Assembly: GCA_963692995.1 (NCBI GenBank)
Contig: OY843611.1
Span: 2,480,001 to 2,544,000, forward strand
DNA from: Bin87 sp963692995
GTDB lineage: Bacteria > Chloroflexota > Dehalococcoidia > Lucifugimonadales > UBA3495
Direction: 5' to 3'
Length of the DNA stretch: 64,000 nt
Shown one piece after another: positions 55,468 through 64,000 of the stretch. The translations under genes were made by a program, and so were the position numbers. Every line of letters begins with the position of its first letter. Within the stretch, counting starts at the first letter, position 1. The notes under the pieces were generated by a model. The model saw only the letters and a list, made by a program, of their open reading frames with translations, searched no databases and was not told the origin of the DNA.

Positions 55468-55496
55468 TTGCCCCTTTTCGGCAGCGATGCTACAAT
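55468..55496 (+). promoter_or_regulatory. Promoter of the nusA operon
   Basis: -35 TTGCCC (55468-55473), 17-base spacer, -10 TACAAT (55491-55496); start near 55503. The leader to ATG 55657 is about 155 bases. Confidence 0.7.
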
Positions 55497-55511
55497 ACGC
55501 CCACATTGCGA

Positions 55512-55603
55512 CTTGGTGCAGGTTTCGGTTGCGTTTGGCTGCCGAATTTGCAGCAAGTAGCTACGCGGTTTTGCAGAGCGGAGCAAACACCCGCTCTATT
55601 TTT
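55512..55603 (+). promoter_or_regulatory. Structured nusA leader with hairpin and terminator-like stem-loop
   Basis: Hairpin 1 spans 55512-55557: CTTG/CAAG, TGCA/TGCA and TTCGG/CCGAA pair in order with small mismatches. Hairpin 2 has stem AGAGCGG / CCGCTCT (55575-55581, 55591-55597) with a nine-base loop, and is followed by A and five T (55599-55603), the form of an intrinsic terminator. As it lies between promoter and nusA, it may attenuate the operon or end a short RNA of about 100 bases. No gene is seen from 55334 to 55656. Confidence 0.6.
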
Positions 55604-55656
55604 ACTACTCTCGCAAGGATAAAATTGATCGATAGCATAGCCGGCGGAGGACGACG

Positions 55657-57408
55657 ATGAAAAGCGACTTCATGATGGCGTTGAATCAGCTATCCGCCGA
55701 GCGTGGCTTGCGCAAGGAACTGGTGCTCGACAAGGTGGAGGTCGCCCTGGCCACCGCTTTCCGCCGGGACCGGGTAGCCGGTTCCCAGAACCTGTCGGTA
55801 AAACTCAACCCAAACACCGGTGACATCAGTATCTTTCCCCTCCGTAGCGTCGTTGCAGAGATCGAAGACCCGGAGACCGAGATCAACCTTGCTGATGCGC
55901 TGAGAATCGAACCGGCCGCCGAGATTGGCAGCGAGATTTCCGAGGCCAGCGAAGTCGCGTATGACACAAGCCGCATCTCGGCCCAGACGGCTCGGCAGGT
56001 GCTGATGCAGGGCCTCCGGGAGGCCGAGCGTGAAAAGCTCTTCGAAGTGTATTCCTCCTACGAGGGCGAGCTGATCAGCAGCAGCATCGAGAGCATCGAA
56101 AAAGGCCCCACGGTATTCGTCAACCTGAACCCCCACCAAACCCAGAATCAGAACCGGGCCCGGGGCGTAATGCGCCCGGAACACCAGGTCCACAACGAAC
56201 GATACCGAAAGGGGCAGAACCTCAAGGTACTGTTGGTGGAAGTCCAGCAAACCACTCGCGGCCCGGAAGTTATCGTAAGCCGCACCCATCGAGACCTGCT
56301 GCGTCGGCTGATGGAGGCGGAAGTGCCCGAAATCAGCAACGGAACGGTGGAGATCCGCGCCATTGCGCGCGACCCGGGCGTGCGCAGCAAGGTAGCGGTG
56401 GCCTCCCACCAGGAAGGCGTTGACCCCGTCGGTTCCTGCATCGGCCTCCGGGGCAACCGGATCCAGAGCATTGTCAACGAGCTCCAGGGCGAGAAGATCG
56501 ACGTCATTGAATGGAACGAGGATACCGGCGCCTTGATCAAAGGAGCCCTCAGCCCGGCGGAAGTCCAGGCCGTTGAAACCGATCCGGCCGAGAAGACCGC
56601 CTATGTAGTGGTGCCCGAGAGTCAAATGTCTCTGGCCATCGGGCGGGACGGCCAAAATGCCCGACTGGCGGCCCGGCTTTGCGGTTGGAGGCTCGATATC
56701 AAAAACGTGGAGCAATGGGAAGCTCTACGTGTTGCCAAAGCTGCCGAGGCAGCCCGCCTTGCCGCTGAAGTAGCGGCAGAACGGGCCGCCGCAGCCGAGG
56801 AAGCCGCCGCGGCCGCTGTCCAAACAGGGGCCGAACCCGACGATACCGCTATCGCGGAAGTAGCGCCGGCAACGCTGCCCGAAATCGAAACTGTGGCCGA
56901 TGTCCTCGAAATGGCAGTCGCAACGCCGGTTGCAGATGAAGCCCTCACCGCCGCCGTATTGGAACCCGTTGCCGAAGCCTTGCCCGAAATCGCCAGCATA
57001 CCGCCGGCTCTCACTGAACCGGAAATCGACGAGGAGGCGCTGCTGGAAGCCCTCATTGCCGCAGAAGCGACTGCTGCCGCATCGGCTCCGCAACCCGCAG
57101 TCACCGACGAACCCATTGGCCTGAGCGTGGGCGACCTGGACAGCCTGACCATTGGCGACGTAATCGAAGATGAAGACGATGAACTCGATGACGAAGACGA
57201 TTACGTCGATGAAGAACCGGAAGAAGGGATGCCCGACCTGCTGGCAGGACTGCCCAGTCTGGCGCCGGACGCTGGCAAAATCAGGTTCGCAGAAGACATC
57301 GTGGGCGAATTCAGAGGTGGAGACCGACGCCGGCGGCGCGGTGGCGGCGCGAACCGTCGCGGCGGCAACGTTCCGGGCGCGCGCGGTCCCGGCCCGCGTC
57401 GCCGCTAA
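55657..57408 (+). CDS. nusA: Transcription termination/antitermination factor NusA with acidic and RGG tail
   Basis: 583 residues. N-terminal domain 1-115, S1 domain about 120-185 (SSYEGELISSSIES, KGPTVFVNLN), KH1 about 220-275 (GSCIGLRGNRIQSIV), KH2 about 300-350 (SLAIGRDGQNARLAARLCGW). The core ends near 360. The remaining 220 residues are Ala/Glu-rich, then very acidic (EDEDDELDDEDDYVDE) and finish with an Arg/Gly tail (RGGDRRRRRGGGANRRGG). NusA binds RNA polymerase and affects pausing. GGAGG precedes the ATG. rimP, which normally precedes nusA, is missing. Confidence 0.95.
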   Translation: MKSDFMMALNQLSAERGLRKELVLDKVEVALATAFRRDRVAGSQNLSVKLNPNTGDISIFPLRSVVAEIEDPETEINLADALRIEPAAEIGSEISEASEVAYDTSRISAQTARQVLMQGLREAEREKLFEVYSSYEGELISSSIESIEKGPTVFVNLNPHQTQNQNRARGVMRPEHQVHNERYRKGQNLKVLLVEVQQTTRGPEVIVSRTHRDLLRRLMEAEVPEISNGTVEIRAIARDPGVRSKVAVASHQEGVDPVGSCIGLRGNRIQSIVNELQGEKIDVIEWNEDTGALIKGALSPAEVQAVETDPAEKTAYVVVPESQMSLAIGRDGQNARLAARLCGWRLDIKNVEQWEALRVAKAAEAARLAAEVAAERAAAAEEAAAAAVQTGAEPDDTAIAEVAPATLPEIETVADVLEMAVATPVADEALTAAVLEPVAEALPEIASIPPALTEPEIDEEALLEALIAAEATAAASAPQPAVTDEPIGLSVGDLDSLTIGDVIEDEDDELDDEDDYVDEEPEEGMPDLLAGLPSLAPDAGKIRFAEDIVGEFRGGDRRRRRGGGANRRGGNVPGARGPGPRRR

Positions 57409-57467
57409 ATCGTCATCGGCCGGCCGACGCGACGCTTCGGAAACCGCCACACGGATCGGATACCCCC

Positions 57468-57803
57468 ATTCCAAGAGAGCAACATATCCCGGAACGCAGT
57501 TGCATCGCCTGTGGCCGCAAAAGGGCCAAGGGCGATTTGACCCGGCTGGCGCGCGCGCCGGACGGCTCGGTGCGCCCTGACCTTACCGGACGCAGCAACG
57601 GGCGCGGCGCTTACCTTTGTAGCCAGGCATCGTGTTGGGAAAAGGGCCTGGCTCGCCGGGCCCTGGAACGCAATCTCCGTGGCCCCGTGGCCAGCGCTGA
57701 CCTGGAGGCCCTGAAACTATATTTTATCGAAACCATCGGGGCCGGCGGTGCATCCGCCGGCCCCGGGGCCGCTTCGTTGCCGGCCCGGGGAAGGGAACGA
57801 TAG
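57468..57803 (+). CDS. ylxR: YlxR/RnpM RNA-binding protein, no canonical start codon
   Basis: The family signature is complete in one frame: PERSCIACGRKRAKGDLTRL, then DLTGRSNGRGAYLC and ALERNL. This frame has no ATG, GTG or TTG between the nusA stop and the Cys motif; the first such codon is TTG 57537, which would delete the conserved SCIACGRKR. ATT at 57468 would give MPREQHIPERSC, exactly the usual YlxR start. So either ATT is used, as in infC, or a sequence error hides the start. YlxR binds RNA and modulates RNase P in Bacillus. It stands between nusA and infB, its usual place. Confidence 0.78.
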   Translation: MPREQHIPERSCIACGRKRAKGDLTRLARAPDGSVRPDLTGRSNGRGAYLCSQASCWEKGLARRALERNLRGPVASADLEALKLYFIETIGAGGASAGPGAASLPARGRER

Positions 57804-57857
57804 ACGCGCCCCGCCCTTCAGCCCGGCGCGCTCCGGTTCCCAGGAGGAGGGACAATC

Positions 57858-59675
57858 ATGACCACGACAACTGAACAGCGTCCCGGACCACGGCGCCCCC
57901 GCCGCGGGGACGGCCCGCGACGCGCTACGCCACGGACCCTCACGCTGCCCGATACCCTAACGGTCAAAGAACTGGCGGAACTGCTGGACCAGTCGCCAAT
58001 TGACGTTATCAAACAATTGATGCGCCACGGCATTATGGTGGCGGTTAACCAGGTGATCGATCATCAGGTCGCCACGGTGGCAGCCGCGGCCTATGGCGTG
58101 CGGACCCGCCTGGCCGAGCAGGTTGAAGATACGTCGGCCATCCAGGCCGGGTCGGATGAAGGGAGCGACGCGGCGCTGCGACCACGGCCCCCGGTCATCA
58201 CCATCCTGGGCCATGTTGACCATGGCAAGACCAGCCTGCTGGATTACATTCGCCATACCGCCGTGGTTGAGAAGGAAGCCGGCGGCATCACCCAGCATAT
58301 CGGCGCGTACCAGGTGATGGAGAACGGGCATCCCATAACCTTCCTGGACACACCGGGTCATGCCGCTTTTACGGCAATTCGCTCCCGTGGCGCTCGGGTC
58401 ACCGATATAGCGGTGTTGGTGGTGGCCGCCGACGACGGCATCATGCCGCAAACCGACGAGGCCATTTCCCATGCCCGCGCCGCCGAGGTTCCCATCGTGA
58501 TCGCCATCAACAAGATGGACCTGCCGGCGGCCCAGCCGGACGTCGTCAAACGCCAGCTCAGCGAACGCAACCTGCTGGTGGAAGAATGGGGCGGCGATGT
58601 CATCGCGGTTCCGGTCTCCGCTCAGACCGGCGAGGGCGTGGACAACCTGCTGGAAAACCTCTCGGTGCTGGCCGAAATCATGGAACTCAAGGCGAACCCG
58701 GACCGGCCGGCCGCTGGCGTGGTGGTGGAGGCGACGCTAGACCGGCGCCGCGGACCCACCGCGACCGTGCTGGTGCAGACCGGCACCCTGCGCGTGGGCG
58801 ACTACATAGTCGCCGGCGCCGCCTGGGGCCGGGTGCGGGCCATCACCGACGAGCGGGGCGATGCAATGGAATCCATCACCCCCGGCTCTCCCGGAGTGAT
58901 CATCGGCCTTAACGCCACGCCGGAGGCCGGAGACATTCTCAACGTTGTGGGCAGCGAACGGGCCGCCCGGCAGACGGCCACCCGCCGGGCCCACCGTCCC
59001 AGCGGCGTGAGCAGCCTGGACACCGTTTTGACTCTGGACAACGTGGTCAAGCAGATCGACGCCGGCGACGTGAAAGAACTGGTGCTGGTGCTCAAAGCCG
59101 ATGTGCAAGGCAGCGTTGAGGCCGCCGTCCATTCCATTGAAAAGCTGTCGGAAGGCGAGGTCAAGGCCAGGGTGATCCACGCCGGCTCCGGCTCGGTTAG
59201 CGATTCCGACGTGCAACTGGCCTCCGCCTCGGGGGGGATCGTTCTGGCTTTCAATGTCGGCTTCGAGGTTGGGGCGGAACGAACCTCCGAAAGGCTGGGC
59301 GTGGAAGTCCGCCAATACCAGATCATCTATCGGTTGCTGGAAGACGTGGAGCAGGCCTTGCAGGGAATGCTCGAACCAGAGTACCGAGAGGTCGTCATCG
59401 GGCGCGCGGAAATCCGCGAAGTCTTCCCCGGAAGACGCAGCCTCCGCATCGCCGGCTGCCGTGTGATCGACGGGCGTATCACGCGCCAGGGCTCGGTTCG
59501 TCTGATGCGCGAGAACAACATCGTGGTAGAAACCTCGATCAGCAGCCTGCGACACTTCCGTGAAGAGGTCAACCAGGCTGCCGCCGGCACCGACTGCGGT
59601 ATAGTTTTGTCAAACTACAACGAATTTGAGGAAGGCGACGTGATCCTGGTTTATCGCATGGAACGCGCGAACTAA
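57858..59675 (+). CDS. infB: Translation initiation factor IF-2
   Basis: 605 residues, a short IF-2 without the long N-terminal extension. A basic Pro/Arg-rich start (RPGPRRPRRGDGPRR), IF2N domain about 30-80 (LTVKELAELLDQSPIDVIKQLM-type), then G domain with GHVDHGKT (G1) about 116, GGITQHIGAY (G2), DTPGHAAF (G3), NKMD (G4) and SAQTGEG (G5). The C-terminal half holds the initiator-tRNA binding domain (GRAEIREVF). AGGAGGAGGG precedes the ATG. It brings fMet-tRNA to the 30S subunit. Confidence 0.97.
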   Translation: MTTTTEQRPGPRRPRRGDGPRRATPRTLTLPDTLTVKELAELLDQSPIDVIKQLMRHGIMVAVNQVIDHQVATVAAAAYGVRTRLAEQVEDTSAIQAGSDEGSDAALRPRPPVITILGHVDHGKTSLLDYIRHTAVVEKEAGGITQHIGAYQVMENGHPITFLDTPGHAAFTAIRSRGARVTDIAVLVVAADDGIMPQTDEAISHARAAEVPIVIAINKMDLPAAQPDVVKRQLSERNLLVEEWGGDVIAVPVSAQTGEGVDNLLENLSVLAEIMELKANPDRPAAGVVVEATLDRRRGPTATVLVQTGTLRVGDYIVAGAAWGRVRAITDERGDAMESITPGSPGVIIGLNATPEAGDILNVVGSERAARQTATRRAHRPSGVSSLDTVLTLDNVVKQIDAGDVKELVLVLKADVQGSVEAAVHSIEKLSEGEVKARVIHAGSGSVSDSDVQLASASGGIVLAFNVGFEVGAERTSERLGVEVRQYQIIYRLLEDVEQALQGMLEPEYREVVIGRAEIREVFPGRRSLRIAGCRVIDGRITRQGSVRLMRENNIVVETSISSLRHFREEVNQAAAGTDCGIVLSNYNEFEEGDVILVYRMERAN

Positions 59676-59698
59676 ACCGACGCCCTGCCGGAGGAATC

Positions 59699-60094
59699 AT
59701 GGCCGACCGCAGGCGCATCCAGCGCGTGAATGGGCTACTTCGCGAAGAGATCTCCGTCCTTATCGCATCACGCCTCAACGACCCCCGGCTCAAGGGGATC
59801 ATCACCATCACCCGGGTCCAAACGGCCTCAGACCTGCGAAATGCCCGAGTGTACATCAGCGTGATGGGCAATGAGGCCATCCGTCAAGAGGCCCTGGCCG
59901 GCATCCAATCGTCTGCCTCATACTTGCGACGCGAACTGCGGGATCGGATAGCATTGCGCTACGTTCCGTTCCTGAAGTTCGCGCTGGACGATACGATGGT
60001 GGAGGCCGACCGCCTGATGGGCATTATCGATGGCTTGGCCGCGCCCGATCCCTCCCAAGACGACGGAACCGCGCGGACCCGAGGACAAGCCTGA
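59699..60094 (+). CDS. rbfA: Ribosome-binding factor A
   Basis: 131 residues, KH-like fold. RRIQRVNGLLREEISVLIASRLNDPRL-type start (seen as RIQRVNGLLREEISVL) and the ARVYISVMG strand, then RIALRYVPFLKFALDDTMVEADRL typical of RbfA. Acts in 30S maturation. GGAGG before ATG; truB begins five bases after the stop. Confidence 0.95.
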   Translation: MADRRRIQRVNGLLREEISVLIASRLNDPRLKGIITITRVQTASDLRNARVYISVMGNEAIRQEALAGIQSSASYLRRELRDRIALRYVPFLKFALDDTMVEADRLMGIIDGLAAPDPSQDDGTARTRGQA

Positions 60095-60098
60095 CTTT

Positions 60099-61067
60099 AT
60101 GTCCAGTGGCGGTAGAAACACGCCGGCGGTCAACGGGTTCCTGAACTTCTACAAGCCCGTCGGCATCACCTCTATGGAAGCGTTGCGCCGGGTCAAGCGC
60201 ATCACCGGGCAACGGAAGAAGGTCGGCCACGCCGGAACGCTGGATCCGCTGGCCGACGGCGTGCTGCCCATTTGCTTTGGGCAAGCCACCAAGTTGATGG
60301 AACGGGTGGTATCCGGTTGGAAACGCTACCGCATGACTATACGACTGGGCGCGGTGAGCAACACCTATGACGCTGAAGGCGAAATCACCGAGCTGATCGA
60401 TTCCCCCAACCTCGGTCGCGCCGACATCGCGGCCGCTCTACAACGGTTTGTCGGAGTGATCGATCAAGTACCGCCCATGTACAGCGCCATCAAAATCGAC
60501 GGGCAGCGGCTCTATGACCTGGCCCGGGCGGGCCAGGAGGTGGAGCGTCCGCCCCGCCAAGTGAACGTGCAAGCTATCGGAATCGACGAAATCGCGCTTC
60601 CCTACCTGCGGTTGACCGTGGACTGCGGACGCGGCGTGTATCTGCGCTCCATTGCCCACGACCTGGGCCAGGCGCTGGGCTGTGGTGCATACGTGATCGA
60701 GCTCACCCGCCTGTCCTGCGGCGGCTTTCGAGCCGACGACGGCGTCACGTTGGAAGATCTGAACGACATTGAGCAAAACGGTGGGTGGCAACAATATTTG
60801 CGCCCGGTGGACTGGGCGATGCGTGATTTGCCGGCCATGCGGCTCGACGCCTCCGACGCCTGGTCGGTGCGACACGGCCAGGCGATATGGGCCGGCGGCA
60901 TGGGCCGAGGCGACGTAGAACAGTGCCGCGCCTACGACCCGGACGGGGTGTTCCTGGCCTTGCTGGACCGTCAGTCCGACGGGCTATGGCAACCGACCCG
61001 GGTGTTCCACAGCGCGGCGCCGTCGCCCTACGCCCCAACGTCTGCGCGATGGCGTAACGATAGATGA
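60099..61067 (+). CDS. truB: tRNA pseudouridine-55 synthase TruB
   Basis: 322 residues from ATG 60099. NGFLNFYKPVGITSMEALRRVK at the start (GFLNFYKPVGITS), the catalytic Asp in KKVGHAGTLDPLADGVLPI (GTLDPLADG), then QVPPMYSAIKIDGQRLYDLARAG and CGRGVYLRSIAHDLGQALGCGA. Makes pseudouridine in the T loop of tRNA. Normal last gene of the nusA-infB operon. An upstream in-frame start would overlap rbfA by 65 bases and is not needed. Confidence 0.96.
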   Translation: MSSGGRNTPAVNGFLNFYKPVGITSMEALRRVKRITGQRKKVGHAGTLDPLADGVLPICFGQATKLMERVVSGWKRYRMTIRLGAVSNTYDAEGEITELIDSPNLGRADIAAALQRFVGVIDQVPPMYSAIKIDGQRLYDLARAGQEVERPPRQVNVQAIGIDEIALPYLRLTVDCGRGVYLRSIAHDLGQALGCGAYVIELTRLSCGGFRADDGVTLEDLNDIEQNGGWQQYLRPVDWAMRDLPAMRLDASDAWSVRHGQAIWAGGMGRGDVEQCRAYDPDGVFLALLDRQSDGLWQPTRVFHSAAPSPYAPTSARWRNDR

Positions 61068-61077
61068 CGTAGTGATA

Positions 61078-61389
61078 ATGGATGAAGCCGAAGTCGGGTG
61101 CCGGAGTTGCGGCCGGCGTGCGCCGCGGCGCGCCAGCTATACCTTTCGACCTCCGGGCGGAAACGTCGGCGTAACCAAATGCTTCCGCTGCGCCCTGCGG
61201 CATTGGCCAATGCTACGCCGTTCTCTGGTCGCCAGCGCGGTGGTGGGCACTGCGCTGACCGCGCTAAATCAGGGAGACACGATATTGTCCGGCCAACTGA
61301 CCGACGCGCTGGCCTGGAAAATTCCCCTGACCTACTGCGTGCCCTTCCTGGTAGCAACCTACGGCGCACTGTCCAACAGCCGCAACTGA
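61078..61389 (+). CDS. NrtS-like membrane protein with N-terminal Cys4 motif
   Basis: 103 residues. Residues 8-46 hold two Cys pairs, CRSCG and CFRCA, that look like a zinc ribbon. They are followed by two hydrophobic segments with VVGTALTALNQGDTIL and WKIPLTYCVPFLVATYGAL, the hallmark of small NrtS proteins annotated as nitrate/nitrite transporters. The zinc ribbon is not part of the usual short form as I remember it. Lies 10 bases after truB. Confidence 0.65.
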   Translation: MDEAEVGCRSCGRRAPRRASYTFRPPGGNVGVTKCFRCALRHWPMLRRSLVASAVVGTALTALNQGDTILSGQLTDALAWKIPLTYCVPFLVATYGALSNSRN

Positions 61390-61401
61390 GGCTCCAGCCG
61401 T

Positions 61402-62055
61402 CTAGAACTGGCGCAGCACTTCAATTACCTGGCCCCTGATTTCCACGTTGTCGGCGGCGACATAGATGGGATCCATGGCGCTGTTGGCCGGTTGGAGGCG
61501 GATCTGGTCACCCTCTCGGTAAAACTTCTTCAGTGTGGCCTCTTCTTCGTCCTTCAGCCAGGCTACGACCATATCCCCGTTGCGGGCGGTTCCGGTGGGT
61601 TTGATGACCACCACGTCGCCGTCGTCAATCAGGGCGTCGATCATGGATGTGCCTTTGACGGACAGGGCAAAAAGGGTTCCGTGCCGCTTCTTCAGTTCGG
61701 GCCGGACTTCCACGATGTCAAACTCGGCGGCGGAGCCGGAGCCTTCCGAGGAAAATGCCGGCAACGGTTCTCCGGCAGCGATGTTTCCTACGATCTGAAC
61801 ACGGACGGCTCCGCTGGTGACCGGTTGGCCCGTTTCATCCAGAAGCTCAATGCCCCGGGCGACTTCGGAGCGGCGTTTCAAGTAGCCATCACGCTCCATA
61901 AGACGCAGGTTATAATCCACCACCGATGTGCTGCTGATCTCGCAGCCGCGCTGAATGTCCCGCACGGTGGGGGGAAGCCCATTTTCATCCAAGAATTGCT
62001 CGATAAAGTCGAGGATGCGTTGTTGTCGTGGGCGAAGGGTTTTCTTTGGTGGCAT
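61402..62055 (-). CDS. lexA: SOS repressor LexA
   Basis: 217 residues from ATG 62055, preceded by GGAGG. N-terminal winged helix (LRPRQQRILDFIEQF, TVRDIQRGCEISSTSVVDY). Self-cleavage site A94-G95 (NIAAGEPLP), catalytic S137 (GTSMIDA) and K176 (ATLKKF). Represses DNA-repair genes until RecA stimulates cleavage. A start at 62136 is in frame but lies upstream of the predicted transcription start. An SOS box overlaps the leader, so it should be autoregulated. Confidence 0.96.
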   Translation of the reverse strand: MPPKKTLRPRQQRILDFIEQFLDENGLPPTVRDIQRGCEISSTSVVDYNLRLMERDGYLKRRSEVARGIELLDETGQPVTSGAVRVQIVGNIAAGEPLPAFSSEGSGSAAEFDIVEVRPELKKRHGTLFALSVKGTSMIDALIDDGDVVVIKPTGTARNGDMVVAWLKDEEEATLKKFYREGDQIRLQPANSAMDPIYVAADNVEIRGQVIEVLRQF

Positions 62056-62095
62056 GGCGGCAGCCTCCGTGCGCGGGTCGGGATCATCAGGCGCG

Positions 62096-62109
62096 CAAAC
62101 TAATGTTCG
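62096..62109 (-). promoter_or_regulatory. SOS box (LexA operator) of lexA
   Basis: Minus-strand CGAACATTAGTTTG, a close match to the Gram-positive CGAAC-N4-GTTYG operator. It lies at +2 to +15 relative to the predicted start, where LexA would block elongation or promoter escape. Confidence 0.75.
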
Positions 62110-62117
62110 GCACTGAT

Positions 62118-62147
62118 ATGCTACTGCCATCGACACGCATTTGTCAA
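62118..62147 (-). promoter_or_regulatory. Promoter of lexA
   Basis: Minus strand -35 TTGACA (62147-62142), 18-base spacer, -10 TAGCAT (62123-62118); predicted start near 62111. Confidence 0.75.
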
Positions 62148-62174
62148 CGCGAAAAAACCGAACCGACGACGGGT

Positions 62175-62429
62175 CTAACCGTTGCGGGAACGATTCAGGG
62201 CTGCCGCCAAGCGCGCTTTGCGCCGGGAGGCGTTGTTCTTATGGAAGACGCCCTTCCGCGCCGCGATGTCCAGCAGGCTCATCGCCTTGCGTACCGCCGA
62301 TTCGGACTCGGGTGCGCCAGTGGCCACGGCGCGGCGGGCCTGGCCGATGGCAGTGCGGGTGGCACGGCGCACGCTCATATTGCGGGAATTGCGCTTTTCA
62401 GATTGTCGGTGGGCCTTTTGAGCAGGCAA
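62175..62429 (-). CDS. rpsT: 30S ribosomal protein S20, TTG start
   Basis: 84 residues: PAQKAHRQSEKRNSRNMSVR at the start and KGVFHKNNASRRKARL at the end are typical of S20. The initiation codon is TTG at 62429, eight bases after AGGAG; no ATG precedes it in frame. E. coli rpsT also starts with UUG, where it serves autogenous control, so the rare start may be conserved for the same reason. lexA follows after 119 bases with its own promoter. Confidence 0.94.
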   Translation of the reverse strand: MPAQKAHRQSEKRNSRNMSVRRATRTAIGQARRAVATGAPESESAVRKAMSLLDIAARKGVFHKNNASRRKARLAAALNRSRNG

Positions 62430-62463
62430 AAGGGGAACTCCTGTTTCTTAAAATCGAGCTTGG

Positions 62464-62492
62464 ATAGTATCAGATTCCGCTGGAATTGTCAT
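62464..62492 (-). promoter_or_regulatory. Promoter of rpsT
   Basis: Minus strand -35 ATGACA (62492-62487), 17-base spacer, -10 TACTAT (62469-62464); leader about 27 bases. Confidence 0.65.
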
Positions 62493-62636
62493 TGCCGCAA
62501 CGCCACTCGCTTCCCGTATTGCGCTTGGGTATTCGGAACTCATCAGGTTGACAATACCGGCCCGGTTGCCCGAAAATCAATATGGTAAAAACCGCACCGC
62601 CCTGCTGTTGCGGGAACGGGTTTTTCGGTTTAGTTA

Positions 62637-62665
62637 TTGCGAATTGCGTTTAACAACACTATGTT
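62637..62665 (+). promoter_or_regulatory. Promoter of the groEL-like gene
   Basis: -35 TTGCGA (62637-62642), 17-base spacer, -10 TATGTT (62660-62665). No CIRCE (HrcA) inverted repeat is seen upstream. Confidence 0.55.
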
Positions 62666-62682
62666 ATCGGAGGATTCCAGCG

Positions 62683-64000
<1,318 letters not shown>

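Noticed and set aside
57170..57580. Plus-strand frame running from within nusA across the start of ylxR
   Set aside because: Its sequence has no YlxR motif; the conserved residues are in another frame.
62056..62136. Longer lexA start at 62136
   Set aside because: It lies upstream of the predicted transcription start and would place the SOS box inside coding sequence; ATG 62055 has GGAGG and the standard N-terminus.
62560..62682. CIRCE/HrcA operator before groEL
   Set aside because: No TTAGCACTC-N9-GAGTGCTAA-like repeat is present; the inverted repeat found has a different sequence.

Overview
The window is 64 kb of a GC-rich bacterial chromosome that reads as free-living and metabolically broad. 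I suspect Chloroflexota (SAR202/Dehalococcoidia-like). The reasons are the gene set (several CaiB/BaiF and SCOT-type CoA transferases, two molybdenum hydroxylase large subunits, an SsuD-like flavin monooxygenase, carboxymuconolactone decarboxylases, a Rieske protein, Uma2 nucleases), lipoproteins ending ..IACG, a Gram-positive-type (Cheo-like) SOS box and several leaderless promoters. This is inference: no rRNA is present to settle it.

Layout. 1-2160: thiamine (thiazole) operon thiG-thiE-thiS on the minus strand, behind a good promoter and a TPP riboswitch. 2372-5149: CoA-transferase cluster in the order A, B'-A fusion, B, then tRNA-Phe. 5743-11902: a carboxymuconolactone decarboxylase-like protein, an alpha/beta hydrolase and a giant Lhr helicase. 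11885-20348 (minus): an oligopeptide/dipeptide-type ABC importer with two paralogous lipoprotein receptors and an unknown membrane protein. 20600-23496: CMD-family protein and first molybdenum hydroxylase. 24189-31000 (minus): two giant FtsX-type permeases without an ATPase. 31103-34665 (minus): SsuD-like monooxygenase, CtaG-like and FixH/YtkA-like membrane proteins, tandem dimeric-barrel protein.

34799-37533 is a lower-GC restriction-modification island. It has an intact zinc-ribbon DNA methyltransferase and, overlapping its end, a NotI-like endonuclease gene broken by a one-base frameshift. 37728-43134 carries two CaiB/BaiF transferases, a set of small membrane proteins (with a duplicated CaiB tail) and a double-hotdog dehydratase-like protein. 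43177-46609 holds a retropepsin-like protein and a two-component system whose sensor loop and downstream secreted protein are both rich in His and Asp. 46770-49118 is the second molybdenum hydroxylase, followed by a cluster of palindromic repeats. 49535-51301 (minus): Rieske protein, small unknown protein, BtuF-like binding protein. 51400-55333: two tandem Uma2 genes, folD, queA and a third, frameshifted Uma2 gene.

55468-61067 is the conserved nusA-ylxR-infB-rbfA-truB translation/transcription operon. rimP is absent, the nusA leader is structured and ends in a terminator-like hairpin, and ylxR has no ATG/GTG/TTG start. Then come an NrtS-like gene, lexA with an SOS box, rpsT starting with TTG, and a divergent groEL cut by the window end. 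Imperfect and perfect palindromes of two intergenic repeat families are scattered through the window. I saw no CRISPR array, prophage, transposase or rRNA.
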